45,187 nucleotides of DNA from an uncultured bacterium (GTDB lineage: Bacteria; Planctomycetota; UBA1135; GCA-002748355), in NCBI GenBank assembly GCA_937858895.1, contig CALLZN010000053.1, forward strand, positions 1-45,187, written 5' to 3'. Position 1 is the stretch's first letter. Each line of letters starts with the position of its first letter. The translations under genes were made by a program, and so were the position numbers. This document shows, piece by piece, positions 1 to 8,192 of this stretch. The notes beneath the pieces were generated by a model, which ran no database searches, was not told the DNA's origin, and worked only from the letters and a program-made list of their open reading frames with translations.

Positions 1-40
1 GGGCTCGGCAGCTCTGAGTGAAATCCGTAGTTGATGGGGA

Positions 41-1261
41 TCAGCGGGGCGCGCTTGGTGCGGCTGCGGCCTCGGGCGCAATGGACCGATCCGAGCTCGC
101 AGCCTTGGCCAGGTCTCGCGTCGAGGGCGGGATCAGGAAGGCATAGCCCTCTTGCTCGAGCCACGGGTAAACGAGGTTCATGGGTACGCAGAGCCCCATG
201 TGCGGGATCACGACGGGTCGCCCGCTACCGTGCGTGTAGATCTTGCTGAAGACCGCCACGAGCTCGCGGCGTTCGCCGCAATAAATGCCGCCGCCGGAGT
301 TGCCGTAGTAGGTCGGTGCGTTGACCATCCAGTACGACGTGCCGCGCACCTCGCTGGCCAGGCTCGAGACGAAGCCACCGGTCGGAATCGGGTCGTTCCC
401 CAAGGGGCAGCCAACCGCGTAGATCGGGTGCCAGATCTTCACGTTCTCGACTTCGTCGGGTGCGATCATGCGAGCCACGGTGTCGACGCGCTCGCCTCCG
501 CGCAGCTTGCAGAGGGCCAGGTCGAGTTTGGGACTCTTGGCAACGAGGTCGCAGAGCCGATCCATCTTCGAGCCTGAGCCGAAGAGAGTGACGGTGATCC
601 CTCGCTTCTCGATGGCTGGATCGTCAGCAAGGATGTTGCGGACGACGTGGTAGGCGGTGAGCACGAAGGTGTCATAGCCCTTGTCGCGCGCGATCGAGGC
701 CACTACGACGCCCGAGCCCACGGTCTCGTCACCTGTCAGTTGGACCGTCGGACGCAGCATTGCGCTCGACAAGGCCTCGGGTTGAGGACGCAGCTCGGTC
801 TGCATGGTCGTGATCAGGTTGCGGTATTCCTGCAGCCTTCGATCGATGGTCTCGCGCTGATCCGCCAGGTGTTCTTTGGCTTCGTTCAACTGCTGCTGCG
901 TCGCCTCGACCGACTTGCTGAGCGCCGTGCTCTTGAGAATCGCGTCGCTCGCGTTACGCGAAGCGCTGCGCGTGCCCTCCTCGAGGTTTCGTTCGAGCTT
1001 GGCCACCTGAGCGAGCAGCTCGTTGTAACCGTCGTGCAGAACTCCGAGGCGCTGCGCTTGATTGCGCACTTCGTTCCCGTAGTCGTCGCGCGTTGCGACG
1101 GGTGTCGCTTCAGACTCCGGCCGCATGCTCGTTTCGAGCCTCGCGATGTCGGCGGTTCGTTGCTCGTCAGAACGACGTAGGCCGTCGATCTCGGCATGCA
1201 GCCCGACGAGCACGAAGAGCACGGCGCCAGCGGCCGCGACCTCGCACAAAGTACGCTTCAT
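41..1261 (-). CDS. Membrane-anchored trypsin-like serine protease with coiled-coil stalk
   Basis: The 406-residue product starts with one hydrophobic segment (about residues 6-22), so it is probably held in the membrane with the rest outside the cytoplasm. Residues 24-160 are rich in Glu, Gln, Arg and Leu and look like a long coiled coil. The second half is a trypsin-fold protease: His205 in AYHVV, Asp247 in KLDLAL and Ser322 in GNSGGG form a complete triad. The Ser and His motifs resemble the DegP/HtrA group, but no PDZ domain follows. The last 30 residues are Ala/Ser-rich. The substrate is unknown. It stands alone, 116 bases downstream of the next minus-strand gene. Confidence 0.85.
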   Translation of the reverse strand: MKRTLCEVAAAGAVLFVLVGLHAEIDGLRRSDEQRTADIARLETSMRPESEATPVATRDDYGNEVRNQAQRLGVLHDGYNELLAQVAKLERNLEEGTRSASRNASDAILKSTALSKSVEATQQQLNEAKEHLADQRETIDRRLQEYRNLITTMQTELRPQPEALSSAMLRPTVQLTGDETVGSGVVVASIARDKGYDTFVLTAYHVVRNILADDPAIEKRGITVTLFGSGSKMDRLCDLVAKSPKLDLALCKLRGGERVDTVARMIAPDEVENVKIWHPIYAVGCPLGNDPIPTGGFVSSLASEVRGTSYWMVNAPTYYGNSGGGIYCGERRELVAVFSKIYTHGSGRPVVIPHMGLCVPMNLVYPWLEQEGYAFLIPPSTRDLAKAASSDRSIAPEAAAAPSAPR

Positions 1262-1377
1262 CAGTTTCCCCCCCCAAGCCGCCTTCTCGCGGCGATGGGG
1301 GGCGTATCGGTCTTCGACAGTCGCGGCGTTGAGTGTTGTCTCTTCCTACACTGCCAACGGCCCGATCAGTCGAGGCT

Positions 1378-3921
1378 TCAGTCGAGGCTTCCGTGACCGA
1401 CGGCGCGTGCGTCGCGCAGCATGCGCACCATGAGGACAGCCGCCACTACATAGAGGGCTGTCGAAATCCACTGCACCTTCGCGAAGCCGAGGCTCATCGC
1501 GAGCGCCACGGTGATGACCGAACCGAGCACGCTCGCGCCGCCATTGACGCCGTATGCCCATGGGATGAGTCGTGAGCGACCCTCGGCAAGGACTCGGATA
1601 CCGGTCGGGAAGCACATCCCCATGAGAAACGCCATCGGGAAGAGCAAGGCTACCGTGACGACACAGCGGAGCCAGAAGTCCTGCGGCAGGAGCCAGGCGT
1701 TGAGCTTCGGCAGGTAAACCTCGAGTGCAATCGTCGCTGCGACGAGGAGCACGGCGACAGTAAAGAGCAGCTTGGCTGCGCTTCGCACCTTGAAGCGGCC
1801 CGAGAAGAGGGACCCGAGGCCTGATGCGATCAGGAAGGTCGCCATCACGACCGTCACCGCATACATCGGATGCCCGAGTGTGAGTCCAAAGCGCTGCATC
1901 GCCGAGATCATCAGCAGGATGTAGGCGAGACCGAGGCTCAGGAAGTAGCCGAGCGGAGCGATCGCGGATGCGCCATGAAGGCTGCGCCGCAAGAAGAAGA
2001 GCGGCACGAAGATCGTGAGACCGACGAGCACCAGGAGCTGCGCGAAGGTCAGAAGGAGCAGCATGAGCCCCATCGGACGGTTCTGGAACTCACCGGTCAA
2101 CGCGGCCCAGGGTGAGTTCGCCGGCAAGGTCTGCTTGTCTCCCTCACGAATCCAAGACCAAACCGATGACCAGCGGAACTGGTTGAAGAAGAACGGCCGG
2201 TCGTCGACGACCGGATGTACTGCATACGGATATGCGCTGACAAAGGCGTCGAGGGTCTTGCTCTTGACCGCATCACGGAAACGATCGAAGGGCAGGGTCG
2301 CAGTCCCATTCGGCAGGAGCGCCTTCTTGTAGCCGAAAGCGCTCGCGAACTTGTCGAGCTCCGCGATCTCGTCCTCGGTGAAGGGCGACTTCTTGCACAA
2401 GATGGCGCCGAGGCTCGTTGCCTTCTCATCGTTGCTGTTGATCAAGAGAGCGAGGTGCTGCATCGGATCGGCAACGCCGCGCTCGGCGAGCACCTCTGCC
2501 GCGATGACGAGGAGGCGTAGGGTCTCGCGGGGTGCCGGGAACGCGAAGCGGATGACCGTGAGGAGGCCATCGTCCTCGAGGTGATCGAGGTATTCATGCA
2601 TCGCCTCCTTCGTGTAGAGGTAGCTCTCCGACAGGACATAGGACCCGTTGGCGAGTGCCGTATACGTGTCGACACCCGACATCTGGATGAGGTCGTACTT
2701 GGCGTCGTGCGATCTTACGTAGTGACGGCCTTCGGCGTGATGGAGGCGAAGCTCGGGCCTCTTCTCGAGCTCGCCAGTCAGCTTGGCGAAGTCGTTGCGG
2801 TAGAGGTCGAGGGTCGCCGCGTTGATTTCGACGGCATCGATCTCCTTGGCGCCGCGCTCGACCGCGACATGGATGTCGAGCCCCCCGCCGATGCCGACGA
2901 TGAGGACCTTGGGCGTCTTCTTGATGACATACGAAAGCCCGTGGATCTGGGCCTCGGGCGTCTTCCAGTTGCGATGCGGCATCTGGCCGGGAGCATCGCC
3001 GTCTTGGAAGAGGCAGGCTCCGCTCTCGACTTTGCCATCATCGCCCACGGCCGCCACCAAGGGGTCTTCGACGATGTCGATGCGACCGAGCGGCGACCAG
3101 CGCGTGGCGAGGATGGCTTGTCCGTGCTGCTTGGTGTAGGTGTTGACGAACTTGGACGATGCCGCTTGAAAGGCGAAGATCTCATCCGCAGGCAAGAGTC
3201 GGTGCGGATGCTCGCCGATGTCCTTGTCGTCGAGCTTCGGCAACTTCGCGATCAACGGATCCACGAGCGGACGAACATGCTCGTTGATGCCGGGCTGGAT
3301 CGAAAGGCAGGCGAGGAAGGAGAGGACGCCAGCCGTCTTGAGGATAAAGCCACACGGGGCCAGGACTGCGACGACCGCGCCCAAGCTCGCAATCGCAACG
3401 AGGGCACCTGCAGCACCCAGTGGTTCGATGCAGATGTAGAGCACGAAGCAGCCGACTCCCGAACCGACCATGTTCGCGAAGTAGAGGCTCGAGCTTTGGC
3501 GAGGGCACTGCGTGAGGGCGAGCGAGATCGCGTAGCCTGCGAAAAAATACGGAAGCGCGAAGACGAGGTAGTAGAGGCCGACCCTCGCGATCTCGCTCCA
3601 CCCGACGGTCCCGAAGACATCGATCGGCCGCCCAGCGAGCAACCAAGGCCCAACAAAGGCCGAGGCCATGAAGAGCAGGCCGCAAACGGCGAGCGAGCGA
3701 CCGAGGCGGCGGCGCCTCAGGAAGCCAGCGACCGAGAGGAAGGCTCCCGCTGCACCAAAGCCCAAGATCGCAATCGACACGACAAGGAAGGCAAGGTGGT
3801 GCCAGAGGGAAAAGGCGAAGATCCGCATCTGCAGGACCTCGAGCGCCAAGGAGGCGAGCGAGATCAGGAAGATGCAGAAGTGAACTCGTCGGTCGGCTTC
3901 GTGAGCCTGATCGGCGTCCAT
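1378..3921 (-). CDS. Membrane-integrated spermidine-synthase-like protein
   Basis: This 847-residue protein has three parts. Residues 15-205 hold about six membrane helices. Residues 230-590 form a soluble Rossmann-type methyltransferase or spermidine-synthase-like domain, with a nucleotide loop VGIGGG at 342-347 and an acidic strand end AVEIN at 363-367. Residues 615-835 hold a second set of helices. Fusions of this kind are known as multi-domain spermidine-synthase-like proteins. Where true polyamine synthases carry their catalytic Asp motif, this protein has MSGVDT (414-419), so aminopropyl transfer is doubtful and the substrate is unknown. The ATG at 3921 opens directly on the first membrane segment. 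Confidence 0.8.
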   Translation of the reverse strand: MDADQAHEADRRVHFCIFLISLASLALEVLQMRIFAFSLWHHLAFLVVSIAILGFGAAGAFLSVAGFLRRRRLGRSLAVCGLLFMASAFVGPWLLAGRPIDVFGTVGWSEIARVGLYYLVFALPYFFAGYAISLALTQCPRQSSSLYFANMVGSGVGCFVLYICIEPLGAAGALVAIASLGAVVAVLAPCGFILKTAGVLSFLACLSIQPGINEHVRPLVDPLIAKLPKLDDKDIGEHPHRLLPADEIFAFQAASSKFVNTYTKQHGQAILATRWSPLGRIDIVEDPLVAAVGDDGKVESGACLFQDGDAPGQMPHRNWKTPEAQIHGLSYVIKKTPKVLIVGIGGGLDIHVAVERGAKEIDAVEINAATLDLYRNDFAKLTGELEKRPELRLHHAEGRHYVRSHDAKYDLIQMSGVDTYTALANGSYVLSESYLYTKEAMHEYLDHLEDDGLLTVIRFAFPAPRETLRLLVIAAEVLAERGVADPMQHLALLINSNDEKATSLGAILCKKSPFTEDEIAELDKFASAFGYKKALLPNGTATLPFDRFRDAVKSKTLDAFVSAYPYAVHPVVDDRPFFFNQFRWSSVWSWIREGDKQTLPANSPWAALTGEFQNRPMGLMLLLLTFAQLLVLVGLTIFVPLFFLRRSLHGASAIAPLGYFLSLGLAYILLMISAMQRFGLTLGHPMYAVTVVMATFLIASGLGSLFSGRFKVRSAAKLLFTVAVLLVAATIALEVYLPKLNAWLLPQDFWLRCVVTVALLFPMAFLMGMCFPTGIRVLAEGRSRLIPWAYGVNGGASVLGSVITVALAMSLGFAKVQWISTALYVVAAVLMVRMLRDARAVGHGSLD

Positions 3922-4053
3922 CGGCTACCTGCTTCTGAAACTGTGCGCTGGGGCGTGCGGGCGAAACGGCGGAGAAGCATACTCCCATGAACTCACTGTC
4001 CATGTCACTAAGGGCAGACAGGTGACGATTCGACGCGATGACGGGTAGGACAC

Positions 4054-4374
4054 ATGACGATCGAGAGTTTGAGCGCCTCGGAGTGCGCATTGCGCCTCAG
4101 CAGCGCGGAGCCGCCGCTCCTCCTGGATGTTCGCACGGAGCAGGAGCACGCTTCGCACCGCATCCCAGGGTCGATCCTGATACCGCTTCAGGTCCTACGG
4201 GAGCGCTCGGCCGAGCTCGACCCGGGACGACCGATGATCGTCTACTGCGAACACGGAGTGCGCAGCGTCCATGCTTGCGCCTGGCTCTTCGAGACCGGGT
4301 TCCAGAAGGTCGCCAACCTGAGCGGCGGCATCGTTCGCTGGAACGGTCCGCTCGAAGGGCAGGACGTAGGATGA
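4054..4374 (+). CDS. Single-domain rhodanese (sulfurtransferase)
   Basis: This is a 106-residue single rhodanese domain. LLLDVRTEQEH near residues 22-32 and HRIPGS near 35-40 are the two family signatures, and the active-site loop is CEHGVRS with Cys65, which would carry the persulfide. The C-terminal GGIVRWNG is also typical. There is no signal peptide, so it acts in the cytoplasm as a sulfur carrier or transferase; the partner cannot be read from the sequence. The ATG at 4054 has a weak GTAGGA-like site just upstream. It is the only plus-strand gene among minus-strand neighbours and converges on the DUF502 gene with a 31-base gap. Confidence 0.88.
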   Translation: MTIESLSASECALRLSSAEPPLLLDVRTEQEHASHRIPGSILIPLQVLRERSAELDPGRPMIVYCEHGVRSVHACAWLFETGFQKVANLSGGIVRWNGPLEGQDVG

Positions 4375-4405
4375 GGTGGAAGCGGAGCGGATCGTGAACG
4401 GGAGC

Positions 4406-5323
4406 TTAGTCGGCCTTGTTTGCCAACTCGGGAGCGGCTGCAGCGGGCTTGAGACCGGTCGTCAAGGGAGGAGCAGCATCTACATCGTCGGGCCCGCTAG
4501 GGCTTGGAGCTGTCGGCGACGACAGGCGAACCACCTCTTCCTCCGGAACGATCACGCCGCCTGAGACGAGAATGCCCATGACCTGGTCGAGGGAGAGTGT
4601 CAGCGGTACGACTTCCCGCTTGTCGACGAAGCAGATGTAACCGGTCATTGGCGTCGGTGACGAAGGCAAGAAGACCGCGACGAATTCTCCGTTCGTCTGA
4701 GCGTTCAGGGATCGAAGCCCGTCGTTCGTCACGAAACCGAGCGTGAACATACCCTTTCGCGGATAAGGAACAGCGACCACCGTCTGAAACTCGCGTAGGT
4801 TGCGCTTGTCCTTGAAGAAGAACTCGACGATCTGCTTCGCCCACGGATAGATCGAACGAACCAGCGGGAACTTGAAGAGCAGCTTCTCCGCGAGAGTGAA
4901 GACCCAGCGGCCGACGACGCCTCGAAAGAGACAGCCGACCGCGAAGATCAGGACGAACCCGATCGCGAGCCCGAAGACCGGCGGAATGCGATCGTCGAGG
5001 GCCGCGTATAGCTTCGCTCGATCAATCTTCGAGAGATCTAGGAAGAGACCGCTGGCCTTCTTCGCAGCGGCCAGCGCCTCAGTGGGACTCTCACCGTCGT
5101 CGAGGGTCCTCAGGTCGACGAAGCGCTCGTCGAAGACTTTGACTGGCGTCGTCGCCTCGAGGATGTCGTGTCCGACACGGTTCGTGATCAAGGACCAATG
5201 AACGAAGCGCGTCATCGGAGCCGCGACGTAGTCGCCGATGAAGCCGACAAAGGCAACCACGATCCAGAGCGTGAGTATCGTCGGCAGCAGAGCCGACAAG
5301 CCGCCCATGAAGAAGCGCTTCAC
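4406..5323 (-). CDS. DUF502 family membrane protein
   Basis: The 305-residue product begins with MKRFFMGG followed by a hydrophobic segment (about 8-30), and has a second hydrophobic stretch (about 115-140, AIGFVLIFAVGCL). The rest matches the DUF502 family: a short soluble loop between the helices and a conserved block with PLVRSIYPWAKQ and VAVPYPRKGMFTLGFVT. DUF502 proteins are small inner-membrane proteins of no settled biochemical function. The C-terminus (about 265-305) is a Pro/Ala-rich tail. The gene is divergent from the sigma factor gene, with 140 bases between the two start regions. Confidence 0.85.
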   Translation of the reverse strand: MKRFFMGGLSALLPTILTLWIVVAFVGFIGDYVAAPMTRFVHWSLITNRVGHDILEATTPVKVFDERFVDLRTLDDGESPTEALAAAKKASGLFLDLSKIDRAKLYAALDDRIPPVFGLAIGFVLIFAVGCLFRGVVGRWVFTLAEKLLFKFPLVRSIYPWAKQIVEFFFKDKRNLREFQTVVAVPYPRKGMFTLGFVTNDGLRSLNAQTNGEFVAVFLPSSPTPMTGYICFVDKREVVPLTLSLDQVMGILVSGGVIVPEEEVVRLSSPTAPSPSGPDDVDAAPPLTTGLKPAAAAPELANKAD

Positions 5324-5363
5324 CTTCGTCCCCCCTGCCTTGTGTTCGATGTTCCTGATCGAC

Positions 5364-5386
5364 CGTCAAGGCCTCAGGTCTTGACG
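5364..5386 (+). promoter_or_regulatory. Strong hairpin in the leader of the sigma factor gene
   Basis: Bases 5364-5373 and 5377-5386 pair as a ten-base-pair stem with one G-T wobble and a TCA loop. The outer seven pairs (CGTCAAG with CTTGACG) are perfect. No T-run follows, so it is not a simple terminator. It lies 77 bases upstream of the proposed sigma factor start, in the divergent region with the DUF502 gene. It could be a leader RNA structure or a protein-binding palindrome. The structure is visible; the role is inference. Confidence 0.5.
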
Positions 5387-5450
5387 CTCAAGATCTCGAC
5401 ACTGACACCCGATGACGGACCCGAGCTTGCTTCGGCGAGCAGCTTCGACC

Positions 5451-5466
5451 GGGGGAGGTCACCATC
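5451..5466 (+). promoter_or_regulatory. Strong ribosome binding site followed by an ATC start
   Basis: GGGGGAGG at 5451-5458 is a near-ideal Shine-Dalgarno sequence. Five bases further on lies the in-frame codon ATC (5464-5466). Starting there gives an N-terminus ([19 protein letters not shown]) that fits sigma region 1.2. The only in-frame standard start between the upstream stop (5413-5415) and the region 1.2 code is absent; the first TTG is at 5518, past most of region 1.2, and lacks such a site. Confidence 0.55.
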
Positions 5467-6291
5467 GCACGTGAGAATGAACTCGATACGTATCTGCGCG
5501 AAATCAACGAAGTCCCGTTGCTGACGGCGGAGGAGGAGATCGAACTCGCGCGTCGCATCCAGGAGGGCGACATGGAGGCGCGTGAGCACATGATCCGCGC
5601 CAACCTCCGCCTCGTCGTGTCGATCGCGAAGAACTACGTGCACCGGGGGCTCGTGTTTCTCGACCTGATCGAGGAGGGGAACATCGGCCTCATGAAGGCG
5701 GTCGAGCGCTTCGATCCTGACGCTGGATGCCGCTTTTCGACCTATGCAACGTGGTGGATCAAACAGGCGATCCGCCGATCCTTGATTAGCAGTGTCAAGA
5801 CGGTGCGCGTACCCAGCTACATGAGCGAGATCATCTCGCGGTGGAAAACGTTGGCTCTCGAACTGAGCTACACGCTCGGACGACAGCCGACTTCGTCCGA
5901 GATCGCCGAAGAACTCGGGCTCGCAGAAGACAACCGTGCCGTCGTGCGCCAGACCGTGCACACGTCCGGGGCTCCGCACGGGATCTTGAGCCTCGACGTC
6001 TTGCCAGCCGCAGAGGAGACCCTCGAAGATCCACAGGCCAAGGAGCCCCACGAGGAACTCCTCGCTGCTGGTGAACTCCAGAAGCTGCACGAACTCCTCG
6101 CAGAGATGGATGAAGTCGAAGCCGAGGTGCTGCGGTTGCGCTACGGCCTGGGCGAAGAAAATGAAGGGATGACCCTGAAGAGCATTGGGAGGATGATGGG
6201 CCTCACACGTGAGAAGGTCCGCCAGATCGAAAAGCGCTCCCTTGCCAAGCTCCAGTCCTGGTTCCTCGAGTCATACGGAGAAACCGGATAG
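5464..6291 (+). CDS. RNA polymerase sigma-70 family factor (RpoD/RpoS/SigA type), probable ATC start
   Basis: The product is about 275 residues from the proposed ATC start, or 257 if the TTG at 5518 is used. Region 1.2 reads [18 protein letters not shown]. Region 2 contains [16 protein letters not shown] and the core promoter-melting part [17 protein letters not shown]. Region 3 is [16 protein letters not shown], and region 4 ends in the helix-turn-helix [20 protein letters not shown]. This is a group 2/3 layout without a long region 1.1, so it is either a short primary factor or an alternative one. I prefer 5464 because region 1.2 is intact only then and a strong ribosome binding site sits in front. 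An ATG-to-ATC sequence error would give the same protein. The 3' end overlaps the next gene. Confidence 0.85.
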   Translation: MARENELDTYLREINEVPLLTAEEEIELARRIQEGDMEAREHMIRANLRLVVSIAKNYVHRGLVFLDLIEEGNIGLMKAVERFDPDAGCRFSTYATWWIKQAIRRSLISSVKTVRVPSYMSEIISRWKTLALELSYTLGRQPTSSEIAEELGLAEDNRAVVRQTVHTSGAPHGILSLDVLPAAEETLEDPQAKEPHEELLAAGELQKLHELLAEMDEVEAEVLRLRYGLGEENEGMTLKSIGRMMGLTREKVRQIEKRSLAKLQSWFLESYGETG

Positions 6292-7417
6292 GCGTCTTGG
6301 CCTCTACCTGCACGTCCCATTCTGCGTGGTCAAGTGCGGCTACTGTGACTTCAACAGCTTTGCGGACACCAGCCAGGACGAGCGCCGGCTTGTCATGCAG
6401 GCGATGGTCAAGGAACTCGAAGCTCGTCGCTGCCGACCGACAACGGTCTTCATGGGTGGTGGCACACCGACTCACCTTGAGCCGGATCTACTCGAGGACT
6501 TCGTGACGGCGATACAACGCCTGGACCTAAGCCTCTGTGAGGAGTGGACCAGCGAGGCGAACCCTGAGAGCTGCACTGTCGAGAAGTTGCAGATCTTACG
6601 CCGCGGAGGAGTTACGCGCATCAGTATAGGCGTCCAGTCTTGGGACGCCGCCCGACTGGCCTTCCTCGATCGGCCGCATGGACCCGAAGCAGCCGAGATC
6701 GCGCTCGAAAGGGCGAAAGAACTCGGCTTTGACGTCAGCCTGGATCTGATCTTCGGCATCCCGGGCCAGTCACTCGAGGAATGGCAAGTAGAGCTCAATC
6801 GCGCGATCAGCCTGAGTCCTCAGCATTTGTCCTGCTACCAATTGACCTTCGAGCAGGGCACGAAACTCGAGGCAGCACGCTCGCGCGGCTTGGTGCAGCC
6901 AGCGAGCGACGAGGTCTTGAGAGACATGTTGATCTGGACTCGCGACCGTCTCCAAGAGGCTGGCTACCCGGCGTACGAGATCAGCAACTTCGCTCGGCCG
7001 GGTCATGAGTGCAGTCACAACATCGGGTACTGGCGCGGCCAGGACTATGTGGGCATCGGACCCGGAGCCGCATCCCATTATCAAGGCCACCGAAGCACGA
7101 ACTTGCGACCGCTCGCCGCCTACGTTGATGCAGTGGCGAACTCCAACTGCGCAACGTTCGAGGCGGAAGTACTTAGCCCTGAGCAACGCGCTCGCGAGCA
7201 AGTATGGCTCGGTCTGCGAATGCGAGCTGGTGTGGATCTCGAGTCGACACGGTTGCGCACGGGCTTCGATGTCGTCGAGCGCTTGTTGCCGCTAGCCGCT
7301 GACCGCTGGATGCGGCACGGCCATCTTGAACTTTCGGGACCGCGACTCTCCATCCCCGAGGCTTCGGTTGCCTGGACCGATGAGATCGCAGCTACCTTTC
7401 TCGGTCATTCGGTCTGA
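6209..7417 (+). CDS. hemW: HemW-like radical SAM protein (coproporphyrinogen III oxidase family)
   Basis: The radical SAM iron-sulfur motif CVVKCGYC (Cys39, Cys43, Cys46) follows LYLHVPF, the usual start of HemN/HemW proteins. FMGGGTPT binds SAM, and [17 protein letters not shown] and [10 protein letters not shown] are further family blocks. The about 400-residue length and short N-terminus fit HemW, a heme-binding chaperone, better than the true oxygen-independent oxidase HemN. The longest frame opens at GTG 6209, inside the sigma factor gene, giving an 83-base overlap. A TTG at 6242 would shorten this to 50 bases. Either way translation is probably coupled to the sigma factor gene. Confidence 0.85.
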   Translation: MRRSARSKSAPLPSSSPGSSSHTEKPDRRLGLYLHVPFCVVKCGYCDFNSFADTSQDERRLVMQAMVKELEARRCRPTTVFMGGGTPTHLEPDLLEDFVTAIQRLDLSLCEEWTSEANPESCTVEKLQILRRGGVTRISIGVQSWDAARLAFLDRPHGPEAAEIALERAKELGFDVSLDLIFGIPGQSLEEWQVELNRAISLSPQHLSCYQLTFEQGTKLEAARSRGLVQPASDEVLRDMLIWTRDRLQEAGYPAYEISNFARPGHECSHNIGYWRGQDYVGIGPGAASHYQGHRSTNLRPLAAYVDAVANSNCATFEAEVLSPEQRAREQVWLGLRMRAGVDLESTRLRTGFDVVERLLPLAADRWMRHGHLELSGPRLSIPEASVAWTDEIAATFLGHSV

Positions 7418-7437
7418 AGCGTTCCACGTGGAACGCT
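7418..7437. promoter_or_regulatory. parS: parS partition site (perfect palindrome)
   Basis: AGCGTTCCACGTGGAACGCT is a perfect 20-base palindrome. Its core differs from the widely used bacterial parS (TGTTCCACGTGGAACA) only in the two outermost bases. It fills the gap between the hemW-like stop codon and the convergent phosphoesterase stop, and lies about 2.5 kb from the parB gene encoding its likely ligand. A hairpin terminator is a poorer reading because no T-run follows. Confidence 0.88.
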
Positions 7438-7439
7438 GA

Positions 7440-8192
7440 TCAAAGTCCGTACTTGAGGCGCTCCGCAAGAACATGAGGCAAACCCTTCTGCCGAATGCGC
7501 TCCTGGACAGCCTCGATGTCATACGAGACTCGAACGAGTTGGAGGCTCATCTCCTCGGAGTCGAAAAGCACGTACGCCGCACGGGGATCCTCGTCTCGCG
7601 GCTGGCCAACGCTTCCGACGTTCACGAGCAGACGCTCCGAACTCTGAGCGCCCATCTGATAGTGACCTTCGCGCTTGAAGATCGACAGCAAGTCGCAGCG
7701 ACCGTCTTCGTACATGACGAATAGGCATGGCTGGTGGCTATGCCCGACAAAACAAAGCTGGGTTCGCTGGATCTCCAAACTGCGGGCAGCGGACGCCAGA
7801 GACCGAACATAGTCGAACGACTCGGGCTTGAAGAGCGAGCCATGTACAATCACCGCATCAATACCCGGCAGCTCGACCTCGAGTGGTAGGGAGCTCAGGA
7901 AATCGCGGTGACTGCGTTTCAGCTCGAACATCGTCCACTCAAGCGCCATCTTCGCAAAGGGATTGAAGACGTCGAGCGGTAGGCGGCGCACGACCGCCGC
8001 ATCGTGGTTTCCTAGGCAGATGTGGCAGCCCAAGTCGCGTAGCTTGTCGATGCAGTAGGCAGGGTCGGGACCATAGCCCACAACATCCCCAACCTGCGCA
8101 TACGCATCGACTCCAGAGGCCTGGGCATCTGCAATGGCAGCGTCAAGGGCCTCTCTGTTGGCGTGAACGTCACCGAGGATCGCGTAGCGCAT
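7440..8192 (-). CDS. Calcineurin-like metallophosphoesterase
   Basis: The motifs of binuclear-metal phosphoesterases appear in order: ILGDVHAN, VGDVVGYGPDP, CLGNHDAAV, VIVHGS and FVGHSHQP. They give the full set of Asp, Asn and His ligands. The 250-residue length and the GYGPDP motif fit the YfcE/diadenosine-tetraphosphatase-like group of small cytoplasmic phosphodiesterases. The substrate cannot be told. I chose the ATG at 8192, which opens on MRYAILGDVHAN; a TTG at 8207 would add five residues. The start overlaps the 3' end of the upstream membrane protein gene by 23 bases, so the two are likely co-transcribed. Confidence 0.85.
   Translation of the reverse strand: MRYAILGDVHANREALDAAIADAQASGVDAYAQVGDVVGYGPDPAYCIDKLRDLGCHICLGNHDAAVVRRLPLDVFNPFAKMALEWTMFELKRSHRDFLSSLPLEVELPGIDAVIVHGSLFKPESFDYVRSLASAARSLEIQRTQLCFVGHSHQPCLFVMYEDGRCDLLSIFKREGHYQMGAQSSERLLVNVGSVGQPRDEDPRAAYVLFDSEEMSLQLVRVSYDIEAVQERIRQKGLPHVLAERLKYGL

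Noticed and set aside
2581..3990. Long plus-strand open frame of 469 codons
   Set aside because: It lies fully antisense to the membrane spermidine-synthase-like gene. Its product is a low-complexity charged string with no domain, as expected of the mirror of a GC-rich gene.
5374..6090. Minus-strand open frame of 238 codons over the sigma factor
   Set aside because: Antisense to highly conserved sigma regions 2 and 3. It has no recognised motif.
7418..7437. The palindrome as a transcription terminator
   Set aside because: There is no T-run, and it matches the parS core far better than chance.
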